Source: Thuidium tamariscinum (Eukaryota; Streptophyta; Bryopsida; Hypnales; Thuidiaceae). Taken from it: a DNA stretch of 64,000 nt. Shown here piece after piece: positions 34,251 to 45,669 of this stretch (within the stretch, counting starts at the first letter, position 1; each line of letters opens with the position of its first letter). The position numbers and the translations under genes are program-made. Below the pieces are notes generated by a model. The model saw only the letters and a list, made by a program, of their open reading frames with translations, ran no database searches and was not told where the DNA came from. The stretch spans positions 8,639,598 to 8,703,597 of the forward strand of contig OX344756.2 of assembly GCA_947034885.2 (NCBI GenBank), given 5' to 3'.

Positions 34251-35669
34251 TACTTTCAATTGTAAAGATAGAATACAACACAAAATATCGAGGATCCTAG
34301 TGTTTTTGGATTAGTCTCTAAAAGAGACAATCATTTAATGGAGAGATTATTCAATCGGTAGATGATGAACCATTCAATGGAGTAGTTATCCAATCAATAG
34401 ATGATGAACGTTCTTGAAAACTTAATGTAGGTGAGAATTAGTGATCATAAAACTAGCTGAATTGCACCAAAAATCTACCATAAAAAATAGAGTGTTGCAT
34501 GTCCGTATTAAAAAAAAAATTAACTGAGATTTGAACCAAAGTTTTGATGAGATTGTGTGGTTGCTTGCAAAACCTCACATTCATCTGCCTGTATTTTTGC
34601 TATAATATGCTAGCGTATAGATTACATGATTACAAGCTGAGTCATCTAATCCTTAGCCTTGCGACGACATCTCCATCGTCAATTTCGCAATGATCGAGTT
34701 TGCAAATGCATTCCTCCCCCTTTTGCATTCATGTAGCTTGTTTTTTCATCATTTTGGCATTTATTAGCAACCTTGCATTAATGCTTTTTGTACCCATTGC
34801 TATTGATTTTCAACTATCTTATTTGTCATGGCGGCATCTCTGCCTTTGATTCCTTTGAATGCTTGAGATGTGTGTGTTAATTTTGGCAAATTGATTCTTG
34901 TTTGAATGCAGCATCTTCTGTCAATTCAAATGTCAAAGACTCAAAGTTCTTCTTTGCCAAATTGCTACTTCTAAGTTGATTTGAAATCTTGCAAGCGTGC
35001 AGATTTGTGCATTCTCCCTTACAATTAGTGCAATTGGAAAATGGTGGTTGACAAATGGCAATCTTGGAAAGTTGGATTTATGGAATGAATTGTATATACT
35101 ATACAATCTGTAGGATTGTAGGGACTTAGGGAGATGTTGGAAACTTGGAAGCTTGAATTAGCTTTGCAAATTGGCAGCACAGGTCTACAAGATAGTTCAT
35201 TGATTCCATTGAATATAATTGCTCCCCCGTTGTTTTGATTCTACCATTGCTTCTTTTGAACTTGTGCATTGGCTTACTTCCAATTGGCTTGTGGTTTGCT
35301 ATCTTGCTCGAATTGTTGGCTTTTGTATATAATTGCATATGCAATCTGTGCTTTTGGATTCTTATGTGTAGTGTGTGCTTGACGTTGTCTTGGTTTCTCT
35401 TGTTTTTTGTTGTCTGAGTTGTTTATATAGGATTCAAGGCATCGTAGCTCAAGCTTCCTAATAACTTTAGGGTTGGTTGTTATGGCTCCAGCCGTAATTG
35501 CAATGACGTTAGTAAGTATCTTTTGACGACCTTAAGCGCTCCTAATTGTAGCTTGCCAATGGAGTTAGATGACCACACCGTGATGCACATTTCCAAGACT
35601 TAGTTATCGTAGTCCCTTTCTCAGCCAATTGCGCGCGATCCACCTTCTAAAGAAACAATAGGATCCTCG
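34251..35669. other. Spacer upstream of the hAT remnant
   Basis: No gene recognised. A 60-codon hydrophobic frame at 35235-35417 is T-rich and probably chance. Repeated TTGCAAATTGG/ATTGGCTT words occur in 34700-35330. Confidence 0.4.
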
Positions 35670-38600
35670 GTGCTTGTCGATGCTACTCTCAAGGGCCCTC
35701 GTAATGGCGATCAGTGTGCGATGGGCAAGAAGAAAAGAAGAAAGGTTGCTGTAAATGCTCAGAAGAGGAAGAAGCCCTATGTGCCTTTACTAAAGCATAA
35801 GTGGCAAGAAATATGGGCAACAAAATTTACTTGGGCAGAAAGTGAGTTTGATTCCAACGGCGATCTTTACAAGGTGTTGGGTGTTGTGCCAAAGCTGTAC
35901 AATGATCACATGAAGGAAGAAGGTCATAGTTCCGAAGCTTGACAACCTTGAAAAACATGAAGGTAAGTGTGTTTGCAACAAAGATAGTGTGTTGATGCTA
36001 CATCTGGAAAAAAGCGATACATTTTGTAACCTCAATTGTAAGCATGCAAAGCACTACAAACTATAGGCAAGTTGGAAGGCAAGGGGTACTATGATTGATC
36101 AAATCGATGTTGATTTGGAAGGCAAGTTAAAAAAGAAAGGAGTTCAATTTGTCACCTTCTTTTATATTTTAATTCATGGACATTCTATGTGTGATTTTGA
36201 GAGGGAGCAATATTTGCTTAGGCATTTGAAAGCAAAGAATTTGCCTAAGAAATATTGTTTAGAAAGCACTAGTTGGGAGCAGGGCTTTTTTTTTTAGCTT
36301 TCTGGTGCCAGATTGCACTAAGAAAAATAATTTGGCTAAAAAACACTACAAAAAATGCCAAAAAATTTGGATGACATCGCCAGACAACTTTGAAATTTTT
36401 TAAAATATTAGATGAAATCGCCTGATTTTGGATGAAAACCATACTTTACATCCAAAAGTGGATGAATATTGCAATTTGAAGCACCACTATAACATTTTCT
36501 ATCGCCACTACGACACTTCTTCAAATATGAAAAAAAAGCCCTGGTTGAGAGATGAGCAAATACTTGCATGTTATGGTTCTTTGTTGTGTACTGGTCTGCG
36601 CGGATTCTCTCTATCAGTACAGATGAGGTAATTATTGTGGATAATACTTGTTGGATAGGTATCCATGTCTATGCCATATAGAGTTAGGAACGGCAGTCCC
36701 ATTTGCTACATTTATCCTGTGTCTTAGACGATGGTACTGTGGACTACTTCACCTTAGTCATTATGCATGCTTTGGTACAAGAGGGTGTTTTTTTTCATGA
36801 GGAGATTGCCTCCAAACTTGTATGTTTTAGAGCTGATGGTGTTAGTACTTTCTAGGGTCCGAAGACAGGTGTTACAACCCAAATCCAGGAAAAGTGAACT
36901 CCCTTCACTTTGAAGGCCACTTGTATAAGTGACAAGGTGAATTTGATTGTGGAAACTCTCTCCAAGTACTTGATGGTCTTAAGACTTGAGGATCTTTTCT
37001 AATCGATGTACTCCTACTTTTGCCATAGTAACAAAAGACATATTGAATTGTAGAAGCTCACGAATCTCAAGAAAACTAAGGGTAATAAGATGGTGTACAA
37101 CGTTGAAACTCGTTGAATTTTCATAAAGAGTCTAGTGCAACATATAGTATCTAAGTATACAACACTTTTCATGAAAATGGACATTGACATGATTACAATA
37201 CCTAGATACAAAGCTATTGTTGGGGCTAATAATATCTTTGATCTGCTTTCTGATATTGAAGTCTTATTGTTCCTGACATGTTTCATTCCATTGGTGAATG
37301 TAATCCATTGCTTGATCAAACTCTCTCAAATACAAGATATATTCATATATGATTTTATACAGGTAGTTAAAGTTTATCAACAAAAGCTTGCTTGTTTGTT
37401 CATGGATTCAACCATTGCCTTTAACAAGCTAGAATTTCTATTGTACAATGAGCTTCTATCGTTGCAATACAAAGATATTGACTGGCAGTGGAAGGATTTG
37501 TCAAAAGACTTACATATTTCTCACTTGTTCTTTCATCTGACTAGTACTACAATCTATAGATGATGCCATGACAAGCAATTTGGAGAGCACATTTTTGTCA
37601 TCCAACAGGATTTCCACCGGCTACAAGATATTGTTGAGCATCAGTTTGCAAGTATGATTTTCTTTGTCCTTTCTTGTTTTTTTTATTTGGTTGCAATTAG
37701 GCAATTTCAATATGTTCCCTATTTTTTTTACCCTTGAAGTTTTGTTCATGTTTGTGCCTCTTTTTTAAAATGTTTTTTCTTATCTTGTTGTATTCTAATA
37801 AAGGTTGATTGGACTAAATGGGCTTCTTTGAACTTCATGACCTTAGGACCTGCTATGCAACGATCATAGTATTGTACGATGTCTTCATGTAGTTTGTCCA
37901 TAGCTTGTAGCCCCTTGAACTTTTTTACTATCATTGTTGTCTTTTCCACTTTGGAGGGTGTGGGGCCATAGGTTTGCTTTAATTGATTTGTCTTCATACT
38001 CCTAATTTGAGGCTGTTCTTTTTGTTTGCAAATAGTATAATCGAGAGTATAATGGGAGATTGGAATTCGGGAGGGCCTAGATTTGTTTAAATGACTTGTC
38101 TTTAGCACCTAATCTGTGGCCTCCTTGCTTGCAGATATTACTCTTTTACTAAGTGCTGAGTTGATTGCCATTTTTCTCAACAAAAACTCCTTGATACTTT
38201 TGGAATTATGTATCCATAGTACTGAAGGCAAGAGGGGCTAGAGGCGAGCTTAGCTCATTGCTTGGTGGTTTCAAATTTTTTTACTATCATATTAGATCAA
38301 TCAACAAGGGCTTGCTTTTGTTTGAAGGTGGCCAACCTTATACTGTCCCCCCAATGCTTTCAGCTTCAATCGTGACTTACAACAAGGCTTGTTTTAGATT
38401 ACCATGCTAGCCAATTGTAAGGTAGCTTATGAGCTGCTCTTAACTCTAAATTTGGTCATTAAGTTGTGGAGAAGACTCTCCCAATCATGCCACTTGTTTA
38501 AGCTTATTTCAAAATACTTTATATTTGCTAAGATAGAATGTTGTATGGTTCTTGGCTTAGTGGAAGATGAAAGGTACTTTTCTACTTTGAAATTTCTGAA

Positions 38601-38720
38601 ATTCTACCATAGAAACAAATTAGGGAAGCACTAGTCCTTTATTGTGTGCATGTTCGTCTTGAAGTACTTTTCCTTAGAGAATTTCCTTCATAAGGAAGCT
38701 ATCAATTCCTGAAAATCTAT
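35670..38720 (+). pseudogene. Decayed hAT-superfamily transposase (KIAA1586/ZNF862-like type)
   Basis: Reading across frames on the plus strand gives an ordered but broken transposase. KKRRKV with KHKWQEIWATKFTWAE is N-terminal (35.7 kb). KKGVQFVTFFYILIHGHSMCDFE follows at about 36.15 kb. TDEVIIVDNTCWIGIHVY lies at about 36.63 kb. DDGTVDYFTLVI then leads to KLVCFRADGV, GPKTGVTTQIQEK and CISDKVNLIVETLS at about 36.73-36.96 kb, the GADG and H-RLNL region of hAT enzymes. SLVQHIVSKYTTLFMKMDIDM follows at about 37.12 kb. Near 38.54 kb VEDERYFSTLKFLKFYHRNKL matches the hAT dimerisation block, with FLHKEAI after it. Several in-frame stops and frameshifts make it dead. Element ends were not found. 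Confidence 0.7.
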
Positions 38721-40527
38721 TGTCAAGGTCAGCGGACAAGGGGATTTGTGAATTAGTTGTAGCATCCTTTTCTTAGTATCCTTTGCCTCCCATTTACTCC
38801 TTAGTTTTCATGAGATTGAGCTGGCTTTGCCACTCATGTTTCCTTGACGTATTTCTCTTGCACAAGATGGTATTATGCCTATTCAACATCAACAAAAGTT
38901 GTAGATGGGTGCAACATTGGAAGGTTTCAAATGGTGTTGCGAAGTGGAGATTGGAAGCTACTGCCCAAATGATCTAATTTAGGAGATTCTAACTTCTACT
39001 AATGTGACTTGTTTGTCTTGCATAATAGAACATCAACACTACATTTTGGGTAGTCTTGCTTATACAAGAAGGGTTCAACTCCCTTATTGGTGAAAAAATT
39101 TCTCTTTCAAGCACATAATGAAGTAAAATTGATTGAAAAAAGAAACTCATGACAAAGAATTTTAAAATGATAATACACAACACTTCAATACAAAAATCGC
39201 CTATTTTTGACAATTCTGTCTTTATTAGAAAAAGAAGGAGCCCACTAGAAGGCCCCCCAAGTTTGACAATGCAAGCTATTTAAGGGAAGTGTAGGGACGT
39301 AGCATTATACAGAAATATTGACAGATAACCATCGCCATCTCAAGTGATTTTCCAAAGGTAACTATGGTTGGAGCTTTGGATAAAAATCTTTATTTTAATA
39401 TTCTTATCAATTGCTCTAACACAATTTGTGTCTAGTTGAAGTGCAAGCACACTAAATGCGACAATTAAACTTATCTAGGATTAAAGTAAGCACTAATGTC
39501 CAATATACCAACTCCACCTATCAATGAGAACAGACTTATGTATCTCCTTGTCAAATTGACTTGTGGTCATTTACCTAGGTGGCTATAGAGGATTAATACG
39601 ATTGTGATGCATGCATGTACAAATTAAATTGCAAATTAAATTGTAAACAAGGATACTTGAGTGGCTTTTGAAGGGGCCTTGTTGTAAGTTCCTTCTTTCT
39701 CTAATGACAATTAGTAATTTCAATGGTTGCAAAAGACTCCAAGTAGCCATTAGTGCTCTCCCACTTCTACTTTGGGGTTGCAACTCTTACACTACCCCAA
39801 AAAAAAATGTAGTAAAATTACCACTTTTTTTAAAACAATTTTAAGTCATTGTTTTTACCTCAAAAAAATGGGGTCACAGAATTGGTTCCCCTATTCCACG
39901 GGAGTAGCATCTCTAGTAATTACCTTATATGTGTTCTAGGTTCGCTGGTGAGAGTTGAGTAGAAAATTGAAATAAGAACATGGCATTTCAAATTTTTCTT
40001 GCTCCAAGTGCAATTGTAATAACAAAATCATTGTGTTTGTATATGATCTTTGACCAATTCCTAGTGCAACAAACCCTCAAATCCAAGAAAATCAATAGGT
40101 GTTTTTTACAATAACAACTTCAAGAACTGCCAATAGGAGTAGTCCCAGCTCCTTCAAGTATCCAAACTTCGCAGAAGAATGAGGGAAAACAAGGTCCAAT
40201 CAAGAGTTGATTGACGTGAAAGAACTGTGACACCCCTTTCGAGTGCGGTGAGCATGTAGAATCGGAATTGTGCAAATGCATTTTTGGCTTTCACTTCATC
40301 AGTGAGATCAACAACTCCGATGGTACAATCGACAACTTCCGATAACAACTTCGCTTGCTAACAATTCTTCACACCACTTATTCACCTTCAGAGTAGAATA
40401 AGGGACGTGGCAAAATCTTCACCATCGAAGAATATTCCATTACATGCCATCTCACAAGAGACGACCTAAGCTGCCACGACACTTAACAGTGGCGAAGTTT
40501 GGCAGGGAGGAAGAGCTGTGACTACCC
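38721..40527. other. Spacer, no gene seen
   Basis: AT-rich with short domain-free frames. A stretch at 39790-39930 has poly-A blocks and the start ACACTACCCC, but no matching inverted end, so I do not call an element. Confidence 0.4.
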
Positions 40528-41373
40528 TTAACCCCTAAGCGCTCAAGCGACCATTTTCTGGTCGCTGCCTGACTTCGGGCAGAATTTTCGAGCAAAAAAA
40601 AAACTTTTTTCAAATTTTTTTTTTTTTCAGTTTTGAAAAAATTGGTTTTCTTTCAACATTGATATTCAAAACTAAGATCAGTATGGTCAAACAAAAGTTA
40701 TAGCAAAAAAAAGGAGAAATAGTACAAAGTGTCTAAAATTGCTTAGTGTTGAAAAACTTACTATTTGGGGGAATTACTGATGCTCTCATTAGTAAATACT
40801 TTTTATTTTCTTACAAGTCAATAAAAACCATAATTTTGACCAATCAAAAAAAATTTCAAATCATAAAAATAGAAATTGTATTTTTGGTGAATTTTTGAAG
40901 TTATATCTTCAAAATTCATTTGAAGAGAATCTATAAATATTTTTTAAATTTTGATCATATGTATACTTCCTACTTTTTGTGCTTTACATTATCTTCTTTG
41001 ACTCTAACTTCAAAAAAGTTGTAAAGCTTATATTTTATAACACATTTGTATTTTGTCTTAATCCCTTGGGCTTTTAGAGCTTGAATATTTTGCATTTTTC
41101 TATAAATCAATAAAACACACAATTTTGACCAATCAAAAAAAATTTCAAATCTCAAAAATAGAAATTGTATTTTTGGTGAATTTTTGAAGTTATATCTTCA
41201 AAATTCATTTAAAAATAATCTAAAAACATTTTTTTTATGTTGACTGTATGGATACTTTCTACTTGTTGTGCTTTACATTATCTTCTTTGATACTAACTTC
41301 AAAAAAGTTGTAATTCTTATATTTTATAGCACATTTGTGTTTTGTCCTAACCCCTTGGGCTTTTAGGGGTTAA
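40528..41373. mobile_element. TTAACCCCT-ended inverted-repeat element with internal tandem duplication
   Basis: The left end TTAACCCCTAAGCGCTCAAG matches the inverted right end TTAACCCCTAAAAGCCCAAG. The right half is duplicated with a period of about 289 bases (40812-41085 and 41101-41373). Both copies hold AATTTTGACCAATC, TTTTTGGTGAATTTTTGAAG, GTGCTTTACATTATCTTC and a CCTTGGGCTTTTAG end, so the right terminus itself is present twice. There is no open frame. The same terminal sequence occurs at 63390-63637, defining a family. TTAA may be the target site. Confidence 0.7.
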
Positions 41374-42235
41374 TGTGAACTCATGAAGTAAGCTTCATGC
41401 TGGGTTGAGGAGATTTGAAATGATTGCCATACGTAAGCTGAAACAATAAATCAAGCCTTGAAACTAAGTTGCATTGATCACGCATTGAATTTAAGCTAGG
41501 ATACATTTGGAGTACAATACTCACAAGCAAATGAATTTGAAACCGTACTCACACAGAAATGCATTGAAGCTACCTGCACATACCAGTAAATACCATTTTC
41601 CATCAACTCTAATCTTTGCCTCCAAAATTAAGCAATATGCACTTGCTATAGTACAGAAATGATTCATTCAGTAACTCAACTATTGTGGTAGTTATGATAT
41701 TTATGCCAATGGTCCCAGATGGCTACGGTGCCAGAGCTCTAGAGCGATTACTACATGGCAATCGGAGTTGGTGATAGCATCTCAAGAGGTTAAAGAAACA
41801 GGAAATTAGTTATCACAGGATTACTAAAGATTACTACCACTCTCCTGCTCATAAAAAACCATCCATGTATATACTTCAATATGATAAAACTTATAAGAAA
41901 GCACAAATTCAACACCTCGTTGTAACTATTTCAGTTAAACTAATACGGGAAAGCAGATAAGCACGGCCACTTTTCGCACGAAGAACTTTGCCCTCCTCAA
42001 GACAACTCCAAGTCAAAAATTCCAAACTCCAAATATTGGAAACTCTTTCACGTATCATCGTCTAATTCCAAGAATAAGAAACAAGCAAAATTCACAAACA
42101 GAGTTTAGGCAAATAGGCAGTAACGAAATTTATGATGGGAGTATTAACATTTGAGACTAACATTCACTGTACGCATGTCTGAAAAGTACATACATACAAA
42201 AACTAAAACCTAAAACCTAAAATCGTCGAGAGCCC
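41374..42235. other. 3' flank of the RPN2 gene
   Basis: No gene seen. The part next to the RPN2 stop should be its 3' UTR. The plus strand has a short CCTAAAACCTAAAATC run just before the stop. Confidence 0.4.
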
Positions 42236-45200
42236 TCAAGGTACGTACTCAAAAGGCTCGGGCGGAGCGGGTTCATTGTCCTCCATCGCAGCAGTGCTGG
42301 GGTTCGCTGGCGGGGCTCCAGCACCAGCAACTCCAGATACGGGCGTGTCGGTGGATACCAGCTCCACTGGTTCCGAAGGTGTCATATCTCTCAACATCAC
42401 AAAACCGGAAGGAGCTCGTTTCAACTTCAGAGGTGCATATCTCGAGTCCTCACGGAACTTGATGAATTTCTCCTGGGCAGGAACCACGCGCGCAGGGTTA
42501 CTAAGCACTTCGGATGACGGCTCCGCCACCGCGGCCTTCTTCTCCGCTCCACCCTCCACGTCCATTGCATTCTCATCCTTCACTGCAGAGGTCGACTCCT
42601 TGTCACCATCCGAAGGCCCTTCAGCACTCACACCGGACACTTCCGCGATGCTGGAAGAGGCAGAAGCCACGCCCTCGTGAACTGGGGCCTTACCCGCTTT
42701 CACTTCGGCTTCCTTCTTTGCACCTCTCACTTTGGCCCGATTAGAGGTCGATAAAACAGCAGTGGGCAGCTTCACAGCAGAAGTAGTCGTAGGAGGAGCC
42801 ACAGACGGAGGGTACCCAAACATGGAAGGCTTGGTTTCAGAGACGAAATCGAACTTCGGCATCCGGAGTTCTTCATTCAGACCTATGAAAGCCGTAGGGG
42901 CAAAAGACAAACTGATGAAGTAAATCAAAGGGTACCAGTACCAAAACTGGCTGAACACCGCCATGCCCACCACGGCTGTCACACGGTCATGCCCAGTTCG
43001 AGATTGAAGCATGATCGCAACATTACGACCTCCGGCGTCTAAAATGCCTTGAGCAAGAATAGCTCCCATCTTACTCATCGTCTCCTCGTGCTTGTCGTTG
43101 ATGATTTTCTCCAGCTGTCTCCTGAAACTCGCAACACGAGGCTCACGGGTCTCGGTGGTTTGGAGAAGCACCATCGCCATGGCTATCAGGGCTCCCTGAC
43201 GAACGAAATCGACTGCATCAGCTGTCAGAGGCTCCAGTAAGGAAATGGCCTCACTGGATCCGGAACCGGCGCACGAAATACCGACGGCCATCGCTGCCCC
43301 GTACCTCACGTGCGCATTGTAAGACTCAGACAGCAACGACACAATTCGGGGAGTCTGCTCCGGCTCAGAGCAAAGAACAAAACCTAATGCCAACACCGCG
43401 GTCCGCCTCACGTCGTCACTCACATCCGAGACTGCAAAATGAAGCAACCGACGGATGGCACTGTTGTTTGCAGTACCGCGATAAGCCATCGCCAGAGCGT
43501 ACATGCCTCCATACCGCAATATAGGATCCTGATCCCTAGTCATCTGCTCAATCAAAGTGTCGGCCTCCTCCTCGCGACCATACACAACCAGAGCAATGCC
43601 CAGGGCCAAACCACGAATGATCTTCTCGTGCTGCGTATCATGGGCATACGCCAACATCTCGGCGGCCTTTTCACTGGCCGTACCCACCATCAGTAAACCC
43701 ATGGCTATACCAGCAGCCTCGCCAGCGACGGCACTGTCAGTGTACAGAACATTCTTCACGTCCTCGTAAATCTCCTCATCGGCGGTACCCAGAGCAGCTA
43801 AACCTAACCCTAAACAAGCCCCATGTTGAATCACCTCGTTGCTAGTGTTGCGCAAACTCTCCAACAGAAACTGCTTGATACCCTCACCATGGTTCGCATG
43901 AATCAAACCTAAAGCATACAGGGCTCCTCCCTCGGAATAGGGACTCCCACCACCAGTCCCGCCGTTCTGCGGCAAGTAAGGAGCCATCAAAGACCTTCCT
44001 TGTTGATGGTGACCCCGGTGAATCACACCCAGGCCCGCTGTGGCACTAAATTTAGCCCAGTTCGTGGCACGCTTCAGCCAATCCAAATTCTCACGCAAGA
44101 ACGTATCCACTGTGGTGCCCGCATGCATCAGAGCATTCGAGTAAATGGTCGCACTGTGACAAACACTGTTACGCAACTCCACGGACTGCTTGATAGTCTT
44201 CAATATCAAAAGGTCAGACCGATTGTGACTGTAAAGAAACTGCAAAGTCAAGCTAATGGGCGTCTCCCCGGACAAAATGCCCTTCAACTTCACTAACCTC
44301 TCCACATACGGCGTCCTCTCTTCCGCGGCCGCGGCTTCCTCGGCGTCATGCCTCGCTAACAGAGGCTCCGTCAGATCAGCGTCCATGGCCGTAGGCCCGC
44401 CCCCAGTCATAGCACTAATGCCATTCTCGTTCCGACTCAACCCAGTCGACACACTCACAGCCGGTTCCGGCAAAAGATCCCTCACATTCAACAGAAATTT
44501 CTGATACTCATTCTCAAACAAATCGAACGCCACCTGGTAAGCCAACAGCGCATCGTTTTTATCCCCAGTCAAAAGCTTGTCCAAAATCGCAGCCACGCCC
44601 GCAGGCTCATCCAAGAACATCAGACACTGGCAAATGCTCAAGTAGTCCGGCTGCTGGAGCGCCTGATAGCTTCGAACCAACAGACGCAAAACCTCGTGGC
44701 GAAACTCACGCCGATTCACAAAAGTCTGCGACAAGCGAAGGCAATACGAAAGCATCGCCGGACCATTCTCGCTCCGACTGATCGCCTCCTCCAGCTTATC
44801 AAGCCGTCGGCACTCCAGCGCAATCCCGACCGCCTGCTGAAACTTACCGTCCTGCATACACTTGTCCAGCATGCGCTCCACGATGGCTACCAGACGGGGA
44901 TCCAACGCCGCTTTCCCCGACTCCTCGGCCGCCTTCACACTCAAAATGATGTACTCATCCACGCACTTCGCGACCAGCGTCTGCACATACTCCGTGTCCT
45001 CGGAGACATCGAACAAGGGCCCGGCGCCGAGCGCATACGTGAGGGAGTCATTCAGCTCTCCCAGGTAGTAAAACACCTTCGAAGCCACCAAAGCCGCCAA
45101 GTGACGCTCGTGAAACGTCTCGTCCTCGTATAGCGACTCGATCGACGAGATGTTGGTGGAAATCTCGGGCCAGAAATGCTCCACCAGCGCATTCAAATTC

Positions 45201-45280
45201 TTCAGCGCGTGCAATTTCAGCGTCGGGTGGTCCTCCGACAGCATGGCCAGCAGGCCGGTCGCCGTCGTCACCACCGTCAT
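42236..45280 (-). CDS. RPN2: 26S proteasome regulatory subunit RPN2 (non-ATPase subunit 1, PSMD1)
   Basis: Scaffold of the proteasome base. In the family it contacts the Rpt ring and docks the ubiquitin receptor RPN13 by its extreme C-terminus. The protein is 1014 aa, matching plant RPN2 (about 1004). The N-terminal helical part has [15 protein letters not shown]-like blocks and [16 protein letters not shown]. Residues about 417-777 hold the PC repeats (for example [15 protein letters not shown] and [14 protein letters not shown]). A Lys/Glu/Ser-rich insert follows at about 850-920, and the chain ends [12 protein letters not shown], the RPN13-binding tail type. ATG 45280 gives the canonical start [12 protein letters not shown]. 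The frame stays open another 100 codons upstream, but that part resembles leader sequence. No intron interrupts the gene. Confidence 0.96.
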   Translation of the reverse strand: MTVVTTATGLLAMLSEDHPTLKLHALKNLNALVEHFWPEISTNISSIESLYEDETFHERHLAALVASKVFYYLGELNDSLTYALGAGPLFDVSEDTEYVQTLVAKCVDEYIILSVKAAEESGKAALDPRLVAIVERMLDKCMQDGKFQQAVGIALECRRLDKLEEAISRSENGPAMLSYCLRLSQTFVNRREFRHEVLRLLVRSYQALQQPDYLSICQCLMFLDEPAGVAAILDKLLTGDKNDALLAYQVAFDLFENEYQKFLLNVRDLLPEPAVSVSTGLSRNENGISAMTGGGPTAMDADLTEPLLARHDAEEAAAAEERTPYVERLVKLKGILSGETPISLTLQFLYSHNRSDLLILKTIKQSVELRNSVCHSATIYSNALMHAGTTVDTFLRENLDWLKRATNWAKFSATAGLGVIHRGHHQQGRSLMAPYLPQNGGTGGGSPYSEGGALYALGLIHANHGEGIKQFLLESLRNTSNEVIQHGACLGLGLAALGTADEEIYEDVKNVLYTDSAVAGEAAGIAMGLLMVGTASEKAAEMLAYAHDTQHEKIIRGLALGIALVVYGREEEADTLIEQMTRDQDPILRYGGMYALAMAYRGTANNSAIRRLLHFAVSDVSDDVRRTAVLALGFVLCSEPEQTPRIVSLLSESYNAHVRYGAAMAVGISCAGSGSSEAISLLEPLTADAVDFVRQGALIAMAMVLLQTTETREPRVASFRRQLEKIINDKHEETMSKMGAILAQGILDAGGRNVAIMLQSRTGHDRVTAVVGMAVFSQFWYWYPLIYFISLSFAPTAFIGLNEELRMPKFDFVSETKPSMFGYPPSVAPPTTTSAVKLPTAVLSTSNRAKVRGAKKEAEVKAGKAPVHEGVASASSSIAEVSGVSAEGPSDGDKESTSAVKDENAMDVEGGAEKKAAVAEPSSEVLSNPARVVPAQEKFIKFREDSRYAPLKLKRAPSGFVMLRDMTPSEPVELVSTDTPVSGVAGAGAPPANPSTAAMEDNEPAPPEPFEYVP

Positions 45281-45560
45281 GGTGCCCTCCCCCTCCAATC
45301 TCTCTTCCAAAATTCTCCACCGCCGCGCACTGATGCATGCACAAACCCTAAGCACGAAAATGAACGGCAACGGAAGGTTGGAATCGAGACTGGGGAGGAG
45401 AATATACAAGCATCGGGGAGAGCAGAAGAAGGCTATGGAGTGTTGAAGAGGAGAGGAGGAGAGGAACCCTAACTTATTGCAGCACTGCGACTTGCCTTCC
45501 CCGGCGTTTCCTGTCCTGTCTTCGTCTTCGGGTCGTACTGGTAAGTGTAAGCTTAAGTTA
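45281..45560 (-). promoter_or_regulatory. RPN2 5' leader and proximal promoter
   Basis: The 280 bases upstream of the RPN2 ATG are purine-rich on the coding strand's opposite strand (GAGAGGAGGAG type) and open in frame without protein-like conservation. A Tourist-like MITE abuts the distal side. No clear TATA box is seen. Confidence 0.4.
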
Positions 45561-45666
45561 GGGGCCGTCGATTCCACCAATCAGATTTTAGAAACCATGA
45601 TTCCACCAATCAGGTTTGAGAAAATCATGGTTTCTCGACTTGGACGGCCGTAATGTGAAACGCCCC
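45561..45666. mobile_element. Small Tourist-like MITE candidate with TTA target duplication
   Basis: A 106-base segment flanked by TTA (45558-45560 and 45667-45669). Its ends are GGGGCCGT and, inverted, GGGGCGT. Inside is a direct duplication GATTCCACCAATCAG.TTT and a pairing of AAACCATGATT with AATCATGGTTT. A TTA duplication with GGGGC ends fits PIF/Harbinger-derived Tourist elements. The terminal repeats are short, so the family call is tentative. Confidence 0.55.
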
Positions 45667-45669
45667 TTA

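Noticed and set aside
39785-39930. CACTACCCC start suggesting another CACTA element
   Set aside because: No partner inverted end or target duplication found.
42276-45472. Several plus-strand frames over the RPN2 gene
   Set aside because: Antisense shadows of a conserved coding sequence, with no recognisable protein.
45281-45580. 100-codon in-frame N-terminal extension of RPN2
   Set aside because: It has no similarity to RPN2 proteins, and the canonical start at 45280 fits family length.
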